Shown piece by piece: positions 1 through 10,017 of a stretch of DNA of 64,000 bases. The first letter of the stretch is position 1. Each line of letters opens with the position of its first letter. Location of the stretch: contig NZ_JAOQNH010000002.1 in the NCBI RefSeq assembly GCF_025961205.1, forward strand, positions 213,501 through 277,500. Direction: 5' to 3'. Below the pieces are notes generated by a model. The model saw only the letters and a list, made by a program, of their open reading frames with translations. It did no database searches and was not told where the DNA came from. The position numbers were made by a program, and so were the translations under genes. This DNA comes from Azospirillum fermentarium (lineage in GTDB: Bacteria; Pseudomonadota; Alphaproteobacteria; Azospirillales; Azospirillaceae).

Positions 1-1
1 G

Positions 2-235
2 AACCGCAAGAACGTCATCGTCATTCTGATGTCGATCGAAATGATGCTTCTGGCGGTGAACCTGAACCTGATTTCGTTCTCGGTCTTCCTGAACGATCTG
101 ACGGGGCAGGTCTTCTCGATGATCATCCTGACGGTGGCCGCGGCGGAAGCCGCCATCGGCCTCGCCATCCTGGTGGTCTACTTCCGCAACCGCGGCACCA
201 TCCGTGTCGAAGACATCAACCTGATGAAGGGCTGA
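2..235 (+). CDS. nuoK: NADH-quinone oxidoreductase subunit K, 3' part
   Basis: This is the C-terminal three quarters of NuoK, a small membrane subunit of respiratory complex I that takes part in proton translocation. The reading frame is open from base 2 ([10 protein letters not shown]...), so the true start lies outside the window. The fragment keeps the family pattern: the conserved glutamate in [14 protein letters not shown], a second helix rich in Ile/Val/Ala with a paired glutamate ([13 protein letters not shown]), and a short cytoplasmic tail ending in NLMKG. It is followed 9 bases later by nuoL, consistent with the usual nuoA-N operon. Identity is secure; only the N-terminus is missing. 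Confidence 0.95.
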   Translation, partial: NRKNVIVILMSIEMMLLAVNLNLISFSVFLNDLTGQVFSMIILTVAAAEAAIGLAILVVYFRNRGTIRVEDINLMKG

Positions 236-244
236 GGCAGCGTC

Positions 245-2344
245 ATGGAAGTCCTCGTCGTATTCCTCCCGCTGCTCGCCTTCCTCGTCGCCGGTGCCAT
301 CGCGCTGTTCGCGAAGGGGCCGGGCGAGGTGCACGCGCACGCATCCCACGGCCATGGTCACGACGATCATGGTCATGACTCCCACGCCCATTCCCATGAC
401 GCTCATGATGACCACGGCCACGGCGCTGCCGCCGACGACCATGGCCATGGGCACGGTCATGACGACCACCACGGCCCCGACTGGCGCGACCGTGTTGCCC
501 AGATCGTGACCTGCGGTGCGGTGCTGACGGCGATGGTGCTGTCGTGGGCGCTGTACTTCAGCGTCACCGGCCACAACGCGCCGCGCACCACCGTGCTGTT
601 CTCGTGGATCACCAGCGGCGCCTTCGACGTGTCGTGGACGCTGCGGGTGGACCAGTTGACGGCGGTGATGCTGATCGTGGTCAACACCGTGTCGGCCATG
701 GTCCACGTCTACTCGGTCGGCTACATGAGCCACGATCCGCAGAAGCCGCGGTTCATGGCGTACCTGTCGCTGTTCACCTTCTTCATGCTGTCGCTGGTGA
801 CCGCCAACGACTTCGTGCAGATGTTCTTCGGCTGGGAAGGCGTCGGTGTGGCGTCGTACCTGCTGATCAACTTCTGGTACGAGAAGAAGTCGGCCAACGA
901 CGCGTCGATGAAGGCGTTTCTGGTCAACCGCGTCGGCGACTTCGGCTTCGCGCTCGGCATCTTTGCGATCTTCGTGCTGACCGGCTCGGTCCAGTTCGAC
1001 ACGGTGTTCGCCAAGGCGCCGGAACTGATCAATGCCAAGATCCACTTCCTGTCCTGGGAATTCCCGGCGCTGACCTGCGCCTGCCTGCTGCTGTTCATGG
1101 GCGCCATGGGCAAGTCGGCCCAGCTTGGCCTGCACACCTGGCTGCCGGACGCGATGGAAGGCCCGACCCCGGTGTCGGCCCTCATTCACGCGGCCACCAT
1201 GGTGACCGCTGGCGTGTTCATGGTCTGCCGCCTGTCGCCGGTGTTCGAGTACGCCCCCGGCGCGCTGGAGGTGGTGACGGTGGTGGGTGCCATGACGGCC
1301 TTCGTCGCGGCGACCATCGGCTTCACCCAATTCGACATCAAGCGCGTCATCGCCTATTCGACCATGAGCCAGCTCGGCTACATGTTCTTCGCCGCCGGCG
1401 TGTCCGCCTACGGTGCGGCGATGTTCCACCTGTTCACGCACGCCTTCTTCAAGGCGCTGCTGTTCCTCGGCGCCGGTTCGGTCATCCACGCCCTGTCCGG
1501 TGAGCAGGACATGCGCAACATGGGCGGCGTGTGGAGCAAGATCAAGATCACCTATGCCATGATGTGGATCGGCAATCTGGCGCTGGCCGGTCTGCCCTTC
1601 TTCGCCGGCTTCTATTCCAAGGACATGATCCTGGAAGCGGCCTTCGGCGCGCATTCGGCGGTGGGCAAGTTCGCCTTCTGGCTCGGCATCGCCGCGGCCT
1701 TCATGACCGCCTTCTACTCCTGGCGTCTGCTGTTCATGACCTTCCATGGCAAGCCGCGGGCGAGCAAGGAGGTGATGGACCATGTGCATGAATCGCCGTG
1801 GGTCATGCTGATCCCGCTGTTCGTGCTGGCGCTGGGGGCTCTGTTCGCCGGTGTCCTGTTCCACAACAACTTCGTCGGCGAACACCGTGCGGAGTTCTGG
1901 GGCAAGGCGCTGTTCGTCCTGCACGACAACGACAGCATCGAAAAGGCGCACCATGGCCTGCCGGGCTGGGTGCCGGTGATGCCGCTGATCGTCGGTCTGG
2001 CCGGTATCGCCATGGCGTACGTGCTGTACATGTCGATCCCGTCGCTGCCGGCCAAGATCGCCGGGACTTTCCGGGGCATCCACCAGTTCTTCTTCCACAA
2101 GTGGTACTTCGACGAACTGTACGACGCGCTGTTCGTGCAGACGGCCCGCAAGCTGGGCTACGGCCTGTGGAAGTCGGGCGACGGTGCCCTGATCGATGGC
2201 GTCGGCCCCGACGGGGTTGCCGCCGCCACCCGCGACGTTGCCACGCGTGCAGCACGGCTCCAGTCCGGGTACGTCTACCACTATGCGTTTGCGATGGTGA
2301 TCGGCATCGTGCTGCTCGTCATCTGGCTCTCCATCGTCGGCTGA
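245..2344 (+). CDS. nuoL: NADH-quinone oxidoreductase subunit L with His-rich insertion
   Basis: NuoL is the distal antiporter-like, proton-pumping subunit of complex I, with many membrane helices and a long lateral helix at its C-terminus. The 699-residue product has the family core: the lateral-channel glutamate in FFGWEGVGVASYLL, the loop HTWLPDAMEGPTPVSALIHA, and KRVIAYSTMSQLGYM. It is longer than the roughly 610-residue E. coli protein. Much of the excess is a histidine/aspartate-rich stretch between the first and second helices (residues 30-76, 19 His in 47 residues). It sits between nuoK and nuoM in the expected operon order. Whether the His stretch binds metal cannot be told from sequence alone. 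Confidence 0.97.
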   Translation: MEVLVVFLPLLAFLVAGAIALFAKGPGEVHAHASHGHGHDDHGHDSHAHSHDAHDDHGHGAAADDHGHGHGHDDHHGPDWRDRVAQIVTCGAVLTAMVLSWALYFSVTGHNAPRTTVLFSWITSGAFDVSWTLRVDQLTAVMLIVVNTVSAMVHVYSVGYMSHDPQKPRFMAYLSLFTFFMLSLVTANDFVQMFFGWEGVGVASYLLINFWYEKKSANDASMKAFLVNRVGDFGFALGIFAIFVLTGSVQFDTVFAKAPELINAKIHFLSWEFPALTCACLLLFMGAMGKSAQLGLHTWLPDAMEGPTPVSALIHAATMVTAGVFMVCRLSPVFEYAPGALEVVTVVGAMTAFVAATIGFTQFDIKRVIAYSTMSQLGYMFFAAGVSAYGAAMFHLFTHAFFKALLFLGAGSVIHALSGEQDMRNMGGVWSKIKITYAMMWIGNLALAGLPFFAGFYSKDMILEAAFGAHSAVGKFAFWLGIAAAFMTAFYSWRLLFMTFHGKPRASKEVMDHVHESPWVMLIPLFVLALGALFAGVLFHNNFVGEHRAEFWGKALFVLHDNDSIEKAHHGLPGWVPVMPLIVGLAGIAMAYVLYMSIPSLPAKIAGTFRGIHQFFFHKWYFDELYDALFVQTARKLGYGLWKSGDGALIDGVGPDGVAAATRDVATRAARLQSGYVYHYAFAMVIGIVLLVIWLSIVG
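332..472 (+). other. His/Asp-rich coding segment inside nuoL
   Basis: This segment encodes residues 30-76 of NuoL, built from repeats of the type HGH, HDDHGH and HSH. Such tracts are typical of zinc, nickel or copper binding regions in metallochaperones and ZIP/CDF transporters. Here it replaces a short loop after the first membrane helix. The repetitive codons suggest growth by slippage or duplication. Confidence 0.8.
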
Positions 2345-2367
2345 GCGGTTAGGGAGGCTTCTTCACC

Positions 2368-3882
2368 ATGGCTGGTTGGCCAATCCTGTCGATTACGACC
2401 TTCCTTCCGCTTGTCGGGGCGCTGTTCATCCTGATCATCCGGGGCAGCAAGGAAGACGTGGACCGCAACGCCCGCAATGTGGCGCTGTGGACGACCCTCA
2501 TTACCTTCGCCCTGTCGCTGTTCATCTGGATCAACTTCGATCCCAGCAACCCCAACTACCAGATGGTCGAGAAGGCGGAGTGGATCCCCGCCTTCAAGAT
2601 CTCCTACCACATGGGTGTGGACGGCATTTCGGTGCTGTTCGTCATCCTGTCCACCTTCCTGATGCCGCTGTGCGTGCTGGCGTCGTGGGAATCGGTGCAG
2701 AAGCGCGTCAAGGAATACATGGTCGCCTTCCTGGTCCTCGAGACCTTGATGATCGGTATGTTCTGCGCGCTGGACTTCGTGCTGTTCTACATGTTCTTCG
2801 AAGGCGTCCTGATCCCGATGTTCCTCATCATCGGTGTCTGGGGCGGTCCGCGCCGCGTCTATGCCGCCTTCAAGTTCTTCCTCTACACGCTCCTGGGTTC
2901 GGTGCTGATGCTGCTGGCCATCATGGCCATGTACTTCGTCGCCGGGACCACCGACGTGCCGACCATCACCGCCACCGCCTTTCCGCGGTCGATGCAGATG
3001 TGGCTGTGGCTGGCCTTCTTCGCCTCCTTCGCGGTGAAGGTGCCCATGTGGCCGGTCCACACCTGGCTGCCCGACGCCCACGTGGAAGCGCCGACCGCCG
3101 GTTCGGTCATCCTGGCCGGCGTGCTGCTGAAGATGGGCGGGTACGGTTTCCTGCGCTTCAACATCCCGATCCTGCCGGAAGCCACCGAGTTCTTCGCCCC
3201 GCTGGTCTACACCCTGTCCATCGTCGCCCTGGTCTACACCTCGCTGGTGGCGCTGGCGCAGGAGGATATGAAGAAGCTGATCGCCTATTCGTCGGTGGCC
3301 CACATGGGTTATGTGACGGTCGGCATGTTCACGCTGAATACCCAGGGCATCGGCGGCTCCATCTTCCAGATGCTGTCGCACGGTGTGGTGTCGGGTGCGT
3401 TGTTCCTGTGCGTCGGTGTGGTCTATGACCGGATGCACACCCGCGAGATCGCCCAGTACGGCGGTCTGGTGAAGCTGATGCCCAAGTACGCGGTCGTGTT
3501 CCTGTTCATGACGCTGGCTTCGGTCGGCCTGCCGGGCACCTCCGGGTTCATCGGCGAATTCCTGGTGCTGCTGGGCGCCTTCCGCGACAACACCTGGGTC
3601 GCCACCCTGATGGCCCTGGGTCTGGTGCTGGGGGCTGCCTATGCCCTGCTGCTGTACCGCCGCGTGGTCTACGGCGTCATCACCAACCCGCACGTCCGGT
3701 CCATGTTCGACCTGACCCCGCGGGAAGTGGCGGTGTTCGTCCCGCTGATCATTGTGGTGCTGTGGATGGGCATCTATCCCAACAGCTTCCTGTCGGTGCC
3801 CGCCGCGTCGGTCGAGCAGCTCATCACCGTCTATCAAACCAAGCTCGCCGCCGCCGGCAACGTCGCTGTGGCCGTTCGGTAA
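2368..3882 (+). CDS. nuoM: NADH-quinone oxidoreductase subunit M
   Basis: NuoM is the middle antiporter-like proton channel of complex I. The 504-residue length matches the family. Visible signatures are the essential glutamate in [19 protein letters not shown], the loop [21 protein letters not shown], and the lysine-containing [18 protein letters not shown]. The first residues ([20 protein letters not shown]) form the first membrane helix, so the ATG at 2368 is well placed; AGGGAGG lies about 10 bases upstream. It lies 23 bases after nuoL and 10 bases before nuoN, as part of one transcription unit. Confidence 0.97.
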   Translation: MAGWPILSITTFLPLVGALFILIIRGSKEDVDRNARNVALWTTLITFALSLFIWINFDPSNPNYQMVEKAEWIPAFKISYHMGVDGISVLFVILSTFLMPLCVLASWESVQKRVKEYMVAFLVLETLMIGMFCALDFVLFYMFFEGVLIPMFLIIGVWGGPRRVYAAFKFFLYTLLGSVLMLLAIMAMYFVAGTTDVPTITATAFPRSMQMWLWLAFFASFAVKVPMWPVHTWLPDAHVEAPTAGSVILAGVLLKMGGYGFLRFNIPILPEATEFFAPLVYTLSIVALVYTSLVALAQEDMKKLIAYSSVAHMGYVTVGMFTLNTQGIGGSIFQMLSHGVVSGALFLCVGVVYDRMHTREIAQYGGLVKLMPKYAVVFLFMTLASVGLPGTSGFIGEFLVLLGAFRDNTWVATLMALGLVLGAAYALLLYRRVVYGVITNPHVRSMFDLTPREVAVFVPLIIVVLWMGIYPNSFLSVPAASVEQLITVYQTKLAAAGNVAVAVR

Positions 3883-3892
3883 AGGATAAGCC

Positions 3893-5341
3893 ATGATCGC
3901 CCCGTTCCCCGACCTTTGGCCGGCGCTGCCGGAGATCGTCCTGGCCCTGTCCGGTCTGGCGCTCCTGATGCTCGGCGTTTTCCGCGGCGACACGTCCACC
4001 CGGACCGTGGCCTACATCGCCGTCGTTGCCATGCTGTTCGCCGCGGTCCTGTCCATGGGCTACGGCACCGGGCGGGCCGTCACCTTCAACGGCCTGTTCG
4101 TGATGGATGCCTTCGGCGTCTTCATCAAGGTGCTGGTGCTGGTGGCCTCGTCGCTGGCGGTGCTGATGTCGCTCTCCTATCTGGAGCGCGAACAGATCCG
4201 TAAGCCGGAATTCCCCGTCCTCATGCTCTTCGCCACGCTGGGCATGCTGATGATGGTGTCGGCCAACGACCTGATGTCGCTGTACGTCGGCCTGGAAACC
4301 CAGAGCCTGGCGCTGTACGTCATCGCCTCCTTCCGCCGCGACTCTGCGAAGTCGTCGGAAGCCGGCCTGAAGTACTTCGTCCTGGGCGCCCTGTCCTCGG
4401 GCCTGCTGCTGTACGGCGCGTCGCTGGTCTACGGCTTCGCCGGCAGCACCAGCTTCGACAAGCTGGCCGCATTGCTGGCCGGCGGTGAACATCCGTCCGC
4501 CGGTCTGGTGGTCGGCATGGTGTTCGTGGCCGCCGGTCTGGCGTTCAAGGTGTCGGCGGTGCCGTTCCACATGTGGACGCCCGACGTGTACGAAGGTGCG
4601 CCGACCCCGGTCACCGCCTTCTTCGCCGTGGCGCCCAAGATCGCCGCCATCGCCCTGTTCACCCGTCTGCTGGTCGAGCCGTTCGGCCACATGACCCACC
4701 AGTGGCAGCAGATCATCATCGCCAGCTCGGTGCTGTCGATGTTCCTCGGCTCCTTCGCCGCCATCACCCAGAGCAACATCAAGCGTCTGATGGCGTACTC
4801 GTCCATCGGCCACATCGGCTACGCGCTGGTCGGTCTGGCCACGGGCACGGAAGAGGGCATCCGCGGCCTGCTGATCTACATGGCGGTCTATCTGTTCATG
4901 AACGTCGGCGCCTTCGCCGTCATCCTGTCCATGAAGCAGAAGGGCCGCATGGTCGAGGAGATCAAGGATCTCGCCGGCCTGTCGCGCACCAACCCCATGC
5001 TGGCCGCGGCCATGGCGATCTTCATGTTCTCCATGGCCGGCATCCCGCCGATGGCCGGTTTCTTCGGGAAGCTGTATGTCTTCCTGGCCGCCATCCAGGC
5101 GCACCTGTACACGGTGGCGGTGATCGGCGTGCTGACCAGCGTGGTGGGCGCCTACTACTACCTGCGGATCATCAAGATCATGTACTTCGATGAGCCGGCG
5201 GAAGCGTTCGATCCGATTGGCGACGACGGGATGCAGGCCATCCTGATCGGCACCAGCCTGTTCACGCTGCTGTTCTTCGTGATCCCCGCCCCGATCCTGA
5301 ACGCGGCGGCGGCGGCGGCGGCGGCCCTGTTCGCCGGATGA
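3893..5341 (+). CDS. nuoN: NADH-quinone oxidoreductase subunit N
   Basis: NuoN is the antiporter-like proton channel of complex I nearest the quinone-binding arm. The 482-residue protein shows the key glutamate in [18 protein letters not shown], the channel loop [19 protein letters not shown] and [20 protein letters not shown]. The C-terminus ends in a poly-alanine helix coded by a run of GCG/GCC codons, probably a slippage-prone tract. Its TGA stop overlaps the ATG of birA (ATGA), so complex I synthesis is translationally linked to the housekeeping genes downstream, an arrangement common in alphaproteobacteria. Confidence 0.97.
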   Translation: MIAPFPDLWPALPEIVLALSGLALLMLGVFRGDTSTRTVAYIAVVAMLFAAVLSMGYGTGRAVTFNGLFVMDAFGVFIKVLVLVASSLAVLMSLSYLEREQIRKPEFPVLMLFATLGMLMMVSANDLMSLYVGLETQSLALYVIASFRRDSAKSSEAGLKYFVLGALSSGLLLYGASLVYGFAGSTSFDKLAALLAGGEHPSAGLVVGMVFVAAGLAFKVSAVPFHMWTPDVYEGAPTPVTAFFAVAPKIAAIALFTRLLVEPFGHMTHQWQQIIIASSVLSMFLGSFAAITQSNIKRLMAYSSIGHIGYALVGLATGTEEGIRGLLIYMAVYLFMNVGAFAVILSMKQKGRMVEEIKDLAGLSRTNPMLAAAMAIFMFSMAGIPPMAGFFGKLYVFLAAIQAHLYTVAVIGVLTSVVGAYYYLRIIKIMYFDEPAEAFDPIGDDGMQAILIGTSLFTLLFFVIPAPILNAAAAAAAALFAG

Positions 5342-6132
5342 CGGTGAACCCGGAGACTGAGGCGGGCGCTCTGCGCCTGCCTCCCGGCTTCCGGGTCGTC
5401 GGCTTTGCCGCGGTCGGCAGCACCAACGATGAAGCAAAGACGCTGGCGCGCTCCGGTTGCCCGGAGCGTACCGTCGTTTGGGCCGGGCGGCAGGAAAGCG
5501 GCCGCGGCCGCCGGGGCCGCGCGTGGTCCTCGCCGGAAGGCAATCTCTACACCTCGACCATCCTGCGCCCAGGTGTGCCGCCGGCCACCGCGGCGCAATT
5601 GTCGTTTGTGGCAGCGCTGGCCATCGCCGACACCGCGGCGGCGTTTCTCCCCGGCGGCGCTGCGGTCCGTTGCAAATGGCCCAACGACGTCCTGATCGGC
5701 GGGCGTAAGCTGTCGGGAATCCTTTTGGAATCCGAACCGCTGGACGGCAGCGGCGATGGGTGGATCGTGCTGGGGGTCGGGGTCAATCTGGCCCATTACC
5801 CACACGATGCGGATTACGGCGCCACCTCGCTACAGGAGGAAGGGGCGCTTCATGCCACCCCCGCCGCCGCGCTGGAGGTCTATGCCGGCCATCTGGCGTT
5901 GTGGTATGACCGCTGGCTTGCCGGTGGTTTCACCCCGGTGCGCGACGGGTGGCTGGCGCGGGCCATGGGGCTGGGCGGGCCGGTGGTGGTGCGGTTGCCC
6001 AACCGCACGCTGACCGGGCGGTTCGTCGATCTGGACCGCGACGGTGTGCTGCTGCTCGACCCCGATGACGGCGGTCCCCGTCAGCGCATTGCCGCCGGCG
6101 ACGTGTTTTTCCCCCCTGCGACGGAGCGCTGA
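5338..6132 (+). CDS. birA: Biotin--[acetyl-CoA-carboxylase] ligase
   Basis: The protein activates biotin with ATP and transfers it to the biotin carboxyl carrier protein of acyl-CoA carboxylases. The 264-residue sequence has the biotin/ATP loop GRGRRG (55-60) followed by WSSPEGNLY, the KWPND motif (113-117) and the catalytic lysine of GGRKLSG (about 124). It begins directly with the catalytic domain (TNDEAK at about 29-34) and lacks the N-terminal winged helix of E. coli BirA. It is therefore a group I ligase without repressor function. Its ATG overlaps the nuoN stop, and coaX follows after 5 bases. Confidence 0.95.
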   Translation: MTVNPETEAGALRLPPGFRVVGFAAVGSTNDEAKTLARSGCPERTVVWAGRQESGRGRRGRAWSSPEGNLYTSTILRPGVPPATAAQLSFVAALAIADTAAAFLPGGAAVRCKWPNDVLIGGRKLSGILLESEPLDGSGDGWIVLGVGVNLAHYPHDADYGATSLQEEGALHATPAAALEVYAGHLALWYDRWLAGGFTPVRDGWLARAMGLGGPVVVRLPNRTLTGRFVDLDRDGVLLLDPDDGGPRQRIAAGDVFFPPATER

Positions 6133-6137
6133 TTTCC

Positions 6138-6923
6138 ATGCTGCTCGCCATCGACGCCGGCAACACCAACGTCATCTTCGCCGTGTTCGACGGGGACGAC
6201 AAGCGCGGGCAGTGGCGCATCTCCACCGACAGCCGCCGCACGGCGGATGAATACGCGGTGTGGCTGTTCTCGCTGATGGCGCTGAAGGGGCTGTCGCCCG
6301 CCGACATCGACGCGGCCATCCTGTCCAGCGTGGTCCCCGCCGCCAGCTTCGATCTGGTGCGGCTGTGTCAGAACCATTTCCACTGCGATCCCATGCGGGT
6401 GGGCGAGCCGGGGGTGGAGCTGGGCCTGACCATCCTGCTGGACAATCCCAAGGAGGCGGGGGCCGACCGTCTGGTCAATTCCATCGCCGCGGCGGCGACA
6501 TATCCGACGCCGCTGGTGGTTGTCGATATCGGAACAGGCACCACATTCGACGTTGTGGATGGGGAAGGCAACTTCGTCGGCGGCGCCATCGCCCCCGGTC
6601 CCCTGCTGGCGCTGGACGCCCTGCACCGCGTGGCGGCCCAGCTGCCCAAGGTGGAGATCATCCGGCCCAAATCGGCCATCGGCCGGGGGACGGTGGGCGC
6701 GATGCAGTCGGGGATGTTCTGGGGCTACATCGGCATGATCGAGGGGCTGCTGACCCGCATCGCCGCCGAACTGGAGCCCGAGGGGGCCCGCCCCGTCACG
6801 GTTATTGCCACCGGAGGGCTTGGCCGGGTGTTCGCCGAGGCCACATCCATGATCCATCACGTTGACAACGAACTCACCATGCGGGGGTTGCTGTTGGTCC
6901 ACAAGCGCAACAGGGCGAAATGA
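6138..6923 (+). CDS. coaX: Type III pantothenate kinase
   Basis: CoaX phosphorylates pantothenate, the first step of coenzyme A synthesis, in the cytoplasm. The 261-residue protein belongs to the ASKHA fold. It opens with the phosphate-binding motif DAGNTN (6-11), has the catalytic GADR (108-111), and carries the second phosphate/adenosine element DIGTGTTFD (130-138). Length and motifs match bacterial CoaX, which needs a monovalent cation and is not feedback-inhibited by CoA. Position between birA and rnj is the usual alphaproteobacterial order. Its stop overlaps the start of rnj. Confidence 0.95.
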   Translation: MLLAIDAGNTNVIFAVFDGDDKRGQWRISTDSRRTADEYAVWLFSLMALKGLSPADIDAAILSSVVPAASFDLVRLCQNHFHCDPMRVGEPGVELGLTILLDNPKEAGADRLVNSIAAAATYPTPLVVVDIGTGTTFDVVDGEGNFVGGAIAPGPLLALDALHRVAAQLPKVEIIRPKSAIGRGTVGAMQSGMFWGYIGMIEGLLTRIAAELEPEGARPVTVIATGGLGRVFAEATSMIHHVDNELTMRGLLLVHKRNRAK

Positions 6924-8614
6924 CACGCACGCGAGACGACAACAGCCTTCCCGCCACCTTCTACCCCGACGACGACGGGCTGTATTTCCTGCCGCTGGGC
7001 GGTTCGGGGGAAATCGGCATGAACCTCAACCTCTACGGTCACCGGGGAAAGTGGCTGATGGTGGATCTGGGGATCTCGTTCGCCGACGACACCATGCCGG
7101 GCCTGGACGTGATCATGCCCGACCACACGTTCATCGTCGAACAGCGGGACAATCTGGCCGGCATCGTCCTGACCCACGCGCACGAGGATCATCTGGGGGC
7201 GGTGCAGTACCTGTGGCCCGATCTGGAGGTCCCGGTCTATTGCACGCCCTTCACCGCCGCGGTGCTGCGGGCCAAGCTGCACGAGCGGGGGCTGACCTCC
7301 CGCGTGCCGATCCATGAAATTCCGCTGGGCGGGCGGTTCCAGGTGGGGCCGTTCGATCTGGAATTCGTCACGCTGACCCATTCGATCCCCGAACCCAACG
7401 CCATCGCCATCCGCACCCGCGCGGGGCTGGTGGTGCACACGGGCGACTGGAAGCTGGACCCGGCCCCGCTGGTGGGGGCGGTGACCGACGAGGCGCGGCT
7501 GAAGCAACTGGGCGACGAGGGGGTGCTGGCGCTGGTCTGCGACAGCACCAACGCGCTGGTGCCCGGCTCCTCAGGCTCGGAAGAGGGGGTGCGCGACACG
7601 CTGGACGATCTGGTCGGGCGCATCACCAGCGGGCGGATCGCCGTGACCTGCTTCGCCACGAATGTGGCGCGGCTGCATTCCATCGCCACCGTCGCCGCCG
7701 CCCATGACCGGCACGTGGCGCTGGTGGGCCGGTCCCTGTGGCGCATCAACGAGGCGGCGCGGGCCAACGGCTACCTGTCCGACCTGCCGCCGTTCCTGAC
7801 CGAGCACGACGCGGGCTTTTTGCCCAAGGACAAGATCCTGATGGTCTGCACCGGCAGCCAGGGAGAACCGCGCTCGGCGCTGTCCCGCATTGCCGCCAAC
7901 GACCATCCGCAGGTGACGCTGGACCGGGACGACACGGTGATCTTCTCGTCCCGCGAGATCCCCGGCAACGAGCGGGCCATCGGGCGGCTGCAGAACATTC
8001 TGCTGGGGCGGGGCATCCGCGTGCTGACCGCCGATGACGCGCCGGTGCATGTCTCCGGCCACCCGGCCCGCGACGAGTTGGTGCGCATGTACCAGTGGGT
8101 GCGTCCGCGGGTGCTGGTGCCGGTGCACGGGGAGTCCCGCCACCAGATGGCCCAGGCCGAACTGGGTCTGGCCTGTCAGATCGCGGAAGCGGTGGTGCCC
8201 ACCAACGGCGACGTGGTGCGGCTGGCGCCCGAGGCGGCGAAGGTGGCCCGCGTGCCCACCGGACGGCTGGCCATCGACGGCAAGCGTCTGGTGCCGCTGG
8301 AAGGCGGGCACATGCGCGACCGCCACCGTATGATCTTCAACGGTTCCGCCGTGGTCACGCTGGTGATGAACGGCAAGGGCGAGCTGATGACTGCGCCGCA
8401 GGTGACGGTGATGGGCCTGCTGGACGACGCCAGCCACCGCGACACCATTCTGGATCTGGTGGACACGGTGCGGGAGGCGGTGGGTGCGCTCAACCGCACC
8501 TCGCGCCTTGACGACGAACTGGTGCGTCAGGCGGCGCGCACCGCCGTGCGGCGGGCGCTGAACGCCAGCCACGGCAAGAAGCCGGTGACCGACGTTCATC
8601 TGGTGCGCGTGTAG
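6920..8614 (+). CDS. rnj: Ribonuclease J
   Basis: RNase J is a metallo-beta-lactamase/beta-CASP ribonuclease with endo- and 5'-exonuclease activity used in mRNA turnover and rRNA maturation. The 564-residue product has the zinc motif THAHEDHLG (H86, H88, D90, H91), a further metal motif in VHTGDWKLD, and the beta-CASP elements CTGSQGEPRSALSR, FSSREIPGNE and HVSGHPARDEL. The final metal ligand is the HGE of VPVHGESRHQ. The ATG overlaps the coaX stop by four bases (ATGA), indicating coupled translation. Paralogues exist in some bacteria; only one is seen here. Confidence 0.95.
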   Translation: MTRTRDDNSLPATFYPDDDGLYFLPLGGSGEIGMNLNLYGHRGKWLMVDLGISFADDTMPGLDVIMPDHTFIVEQRDNLAGIVLTHAHEDHLGAVQYLWPDLEVPVYCTPFTAAVLRAKLHERGLTSRVPIHEIPLGGRFQVGPFDLEFVTLTHSIPEPNAIAIRTRAGLVVHTGDWKLDPAPLVGAVTDEARLKQLGDEGVLALVCDSTNALVPGSSGSEEGVRDTLDDLVGRITSGRIAVTCFATNVARLHSIATVAAAHDRHVALVGRSLWRINEAARANGYLSDLPPFLTEHDAGFLPKDKILMVCTGSQGEPRSALSRIAANDHPQVTLDRDDTVIFSSREIPGNERAIGRLQNILLGRGIRVLTADDAPVHVSGHPARDELVRMYQWVRPRVLVPVHGESRHQMAQAELGLACQIAEAVVPTNGDVVRLAPEAAKVARVPTGRLAIDGKRLVPLEGGHMRDRHRMIFNGSAVVTLVMNGKGELMTAPQVTVMGLLDDASHRDTILDLVDTVREAVGALNRTSRLDDELVRQAARTAVRRALNASHGKKPVTDVHLVRV

Positions 8615-8727
8615 GAACGGATGCCGACGCGGGCCGTGCAATTCGCGCGGCGCTGCAGCAGAATGGGGCCACCACAGGCGGACCGGGGGCATAACCCCGG
8701 CCGCACGACCTCAAGGGACCATTCGTT

Positions 8728-9132
8728 ATGATCGGTAAGCTCAATCACGTGGCCATCGTCGTTCCCGACCTGCCGGCGGCCACGGCCCTCTACCGCGACA
8801 CGCTGGGGGCTGCGGTGTCGGCGCCGGTGGATCTGCCGCCTCACGGCGTGACCGTGGTGTTCGTGACCCTGCCCAACACCAAGATCGAACTGCTGCACCC
8901 GTTCGGGGAAAAATCGCCCATCGCCCCGTTCCTGGACAAAAACCCGTCTGGCGGCATCCATCACATCTGTTACGAGGTGGAGGATATCCTGGCCGCCCGT
9001 GACCAGTTGAAGGCGCAGGGCGCCCGCGTGCTGGGCGACGGGGAGCCGAAGATCGGCGCCCACGACAAGCCGGTGCTCTTCCTGCATCCCAAGGATTTCT
9101 GCGGCACGCTGGTGGAACTGGAACAGGCGTAA
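8728..9132 (+). CDS. mce: Methylmalonyl-CoA epimerase
   Basis: The enzyme interconverts (R)- and (S)-methylmalonyl-CoA in propionyl-CoA catabolism or assimilation. The 134-residue protein is a single vicinal-oxygen-chelate (glyoxalase-fold) unit with metal ligands in LNHVAIVV (His7), the HHICYEV strand and the C-terminal GTLVELEQ. The length fits the family exactly. It is separated by 113 bases from rnj, so it may have its own promoter, and is followed 18 bases later by the DUF1467 gene. The rnj-mce-DUF1467 order recurs in alphaproteobacteria. Confidence 0.93.
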   Translation: MIGKLNHVAIVVPDLPAATALYRDTLGAAVSAPVDLPPHGVTVVFVTLPNTKIELLHPFGEKSPIAPFLDKNPSGGIHHICYEVEDILAARDQLKAQGARVLGDGEPKIGAHDKPVLFLHPKDFCGTLVELEQA

Positions 9133-9150
9133 GAGCCACCGGAGGGTGAG

Positions 9151-9402
9151 ATGGGGCTGGTCAGCGGCATTGCCGTCTATGTCGTGGTCTGGTGGGTGGT
9201 CCTCTTCGCCGTGCTCCCCTGGGGCGTGCGGGCGGAAGAGGCGCCGGAGCCGGGCACCGACCGCGGCGCCCCGCGCCGGCCCCATATCCTGCTGAAATTC
9301 GCCGTGACCACCGTGATCGCCGCGGTGGTGTGGGGCATCATCGACGCGGTGGTGCTGTCGGATCTCATCTCTTTCCGCGCCATGACCAAGGGGGCGTTGT
9401 AA
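9151..9402 (+). CDS. DUF1467 family small membrane protein
   Basis: This 83-residue protein has two membrane helices (about residues 5-27 and 48-70) joined by a hydrophilic stretch rich in Glu, Pro and Arg. The sequence WWVVLFAVLPWGV after the start is characteristic of the DUF1467 family, which in alphaproteobacteria habitually follows mce and precedes proS. Here proS is absent and tag takes its place. A GGAGGGTGAG ribosome-binding site precedes the ATG. Its stop codon directly abuts the GTG start of tag. No biochemical role is known to me. Confidence 0.85.
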   Translation: MGLVSGIAVYVVVWWVVLFAVLPWGVRAEEAPEPGTDRGAPRRPHILLKFAVTTVIAAVVWGIIDAVVLSDLISFRAMTKGAL

Positions 9403-10017
9403 GTGGCCGGCAACACCTATTGCGAAGCCTCCCAAGGGCATCCCCTGCACGGCCCCTATCATGATGACGAGTATGGTTTTCCCAGCACCGACGAGCGGGT
9501 GCTGTTCGAACGGCTGGTGCTGGAAATCAATCAGGCCGGGTTGTCGTGGCTGACCATCCTGAAGAAGCGCCCGGCGTTCCGCGCCGCCTTCGACGGGTTC
9601 GACGTTGACCGAGTGGCGGCCTATGGCGAGGCGGAGCGGGCGCGGCTGCTGGCCGACGCCGGGATCATCCGTAATCGGTTGAAGGTCGATGCGGTTATAG
9701 AGAATGCGAGGCGAATCGTGGCGATCCGAAGCACGCATGGATCGTTTTCCGGCTGGCTGGAGGCTCATCACCCGCGGTCCAAGCCCGACTGGGTGGCCCT
9801 GTTCCGCCGAACCTTCCGCTTTACCGGCGGCGAGATCGTGGGCGAGTTCCTGATGAGCCTGGGCTATCTGCCCGGTGCCCATCATGACGGCTGTCCCGCC
9901 GGGCAAAGGGCGATGGCCGCGACTCCCCCATGGGTGCGGGCGGTGCGCGCCGGGTTCACGGGATACAATGCTGAAAAAATAGTCACACCTGCGCCCGCAT
10001 CCCAATCATCAGCATAA
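9403..10017 (+). CDS. tag: DNA-3-methyladenine glycosylase I
   Basis: Tag excises 3-methyladenine from alkylated DNA, starting base-excision repair. The protein is close to E. coli Tag in layout. The N-terminal Cys (YCEA) and HGPYHDDEYG provide zinc and base-pocket residues, LEINQAGLSW holds the conserved glutamate, DAGIIRNRLKVDAVIENAR forms the helix-hairpin region, and H-x3-C near the end (HHDGC) completes the zinc snap. The start is GTG at 9403, immediately after the DUF1467 stop with no intergenic base, and the alignment supports this start. The 204-residue length is normal. The last 20 residues, rich in Ala/Ser, are non-conserved. Confidence 0.92.
   Translation: MAGNTYCEASQGHPLHGPYHDDEYGFPSTDERVLFERLVLEINQAGLSWLTILKKRPAFRAAFDGFDVDRVAAYGEAERARLLADAGIIRNRLKVDAVIENARRIVAIRSTHGSFSGWLEAHHPRSKPDWVALFRRTFRFTGGEIVGEFLMSLGYLPGAHHDGCPAGQRAMAATPPWVRAVRAGFTGYNAEKIVTPAPASQSSA

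Noticed and set aside
2281..3999. A 572-codon minus-strand frame opposite nuoM
   Set aside because: His/Gln/Gly-rich shadow translation of the complex I genes with no domain and no ribosome-binding site.
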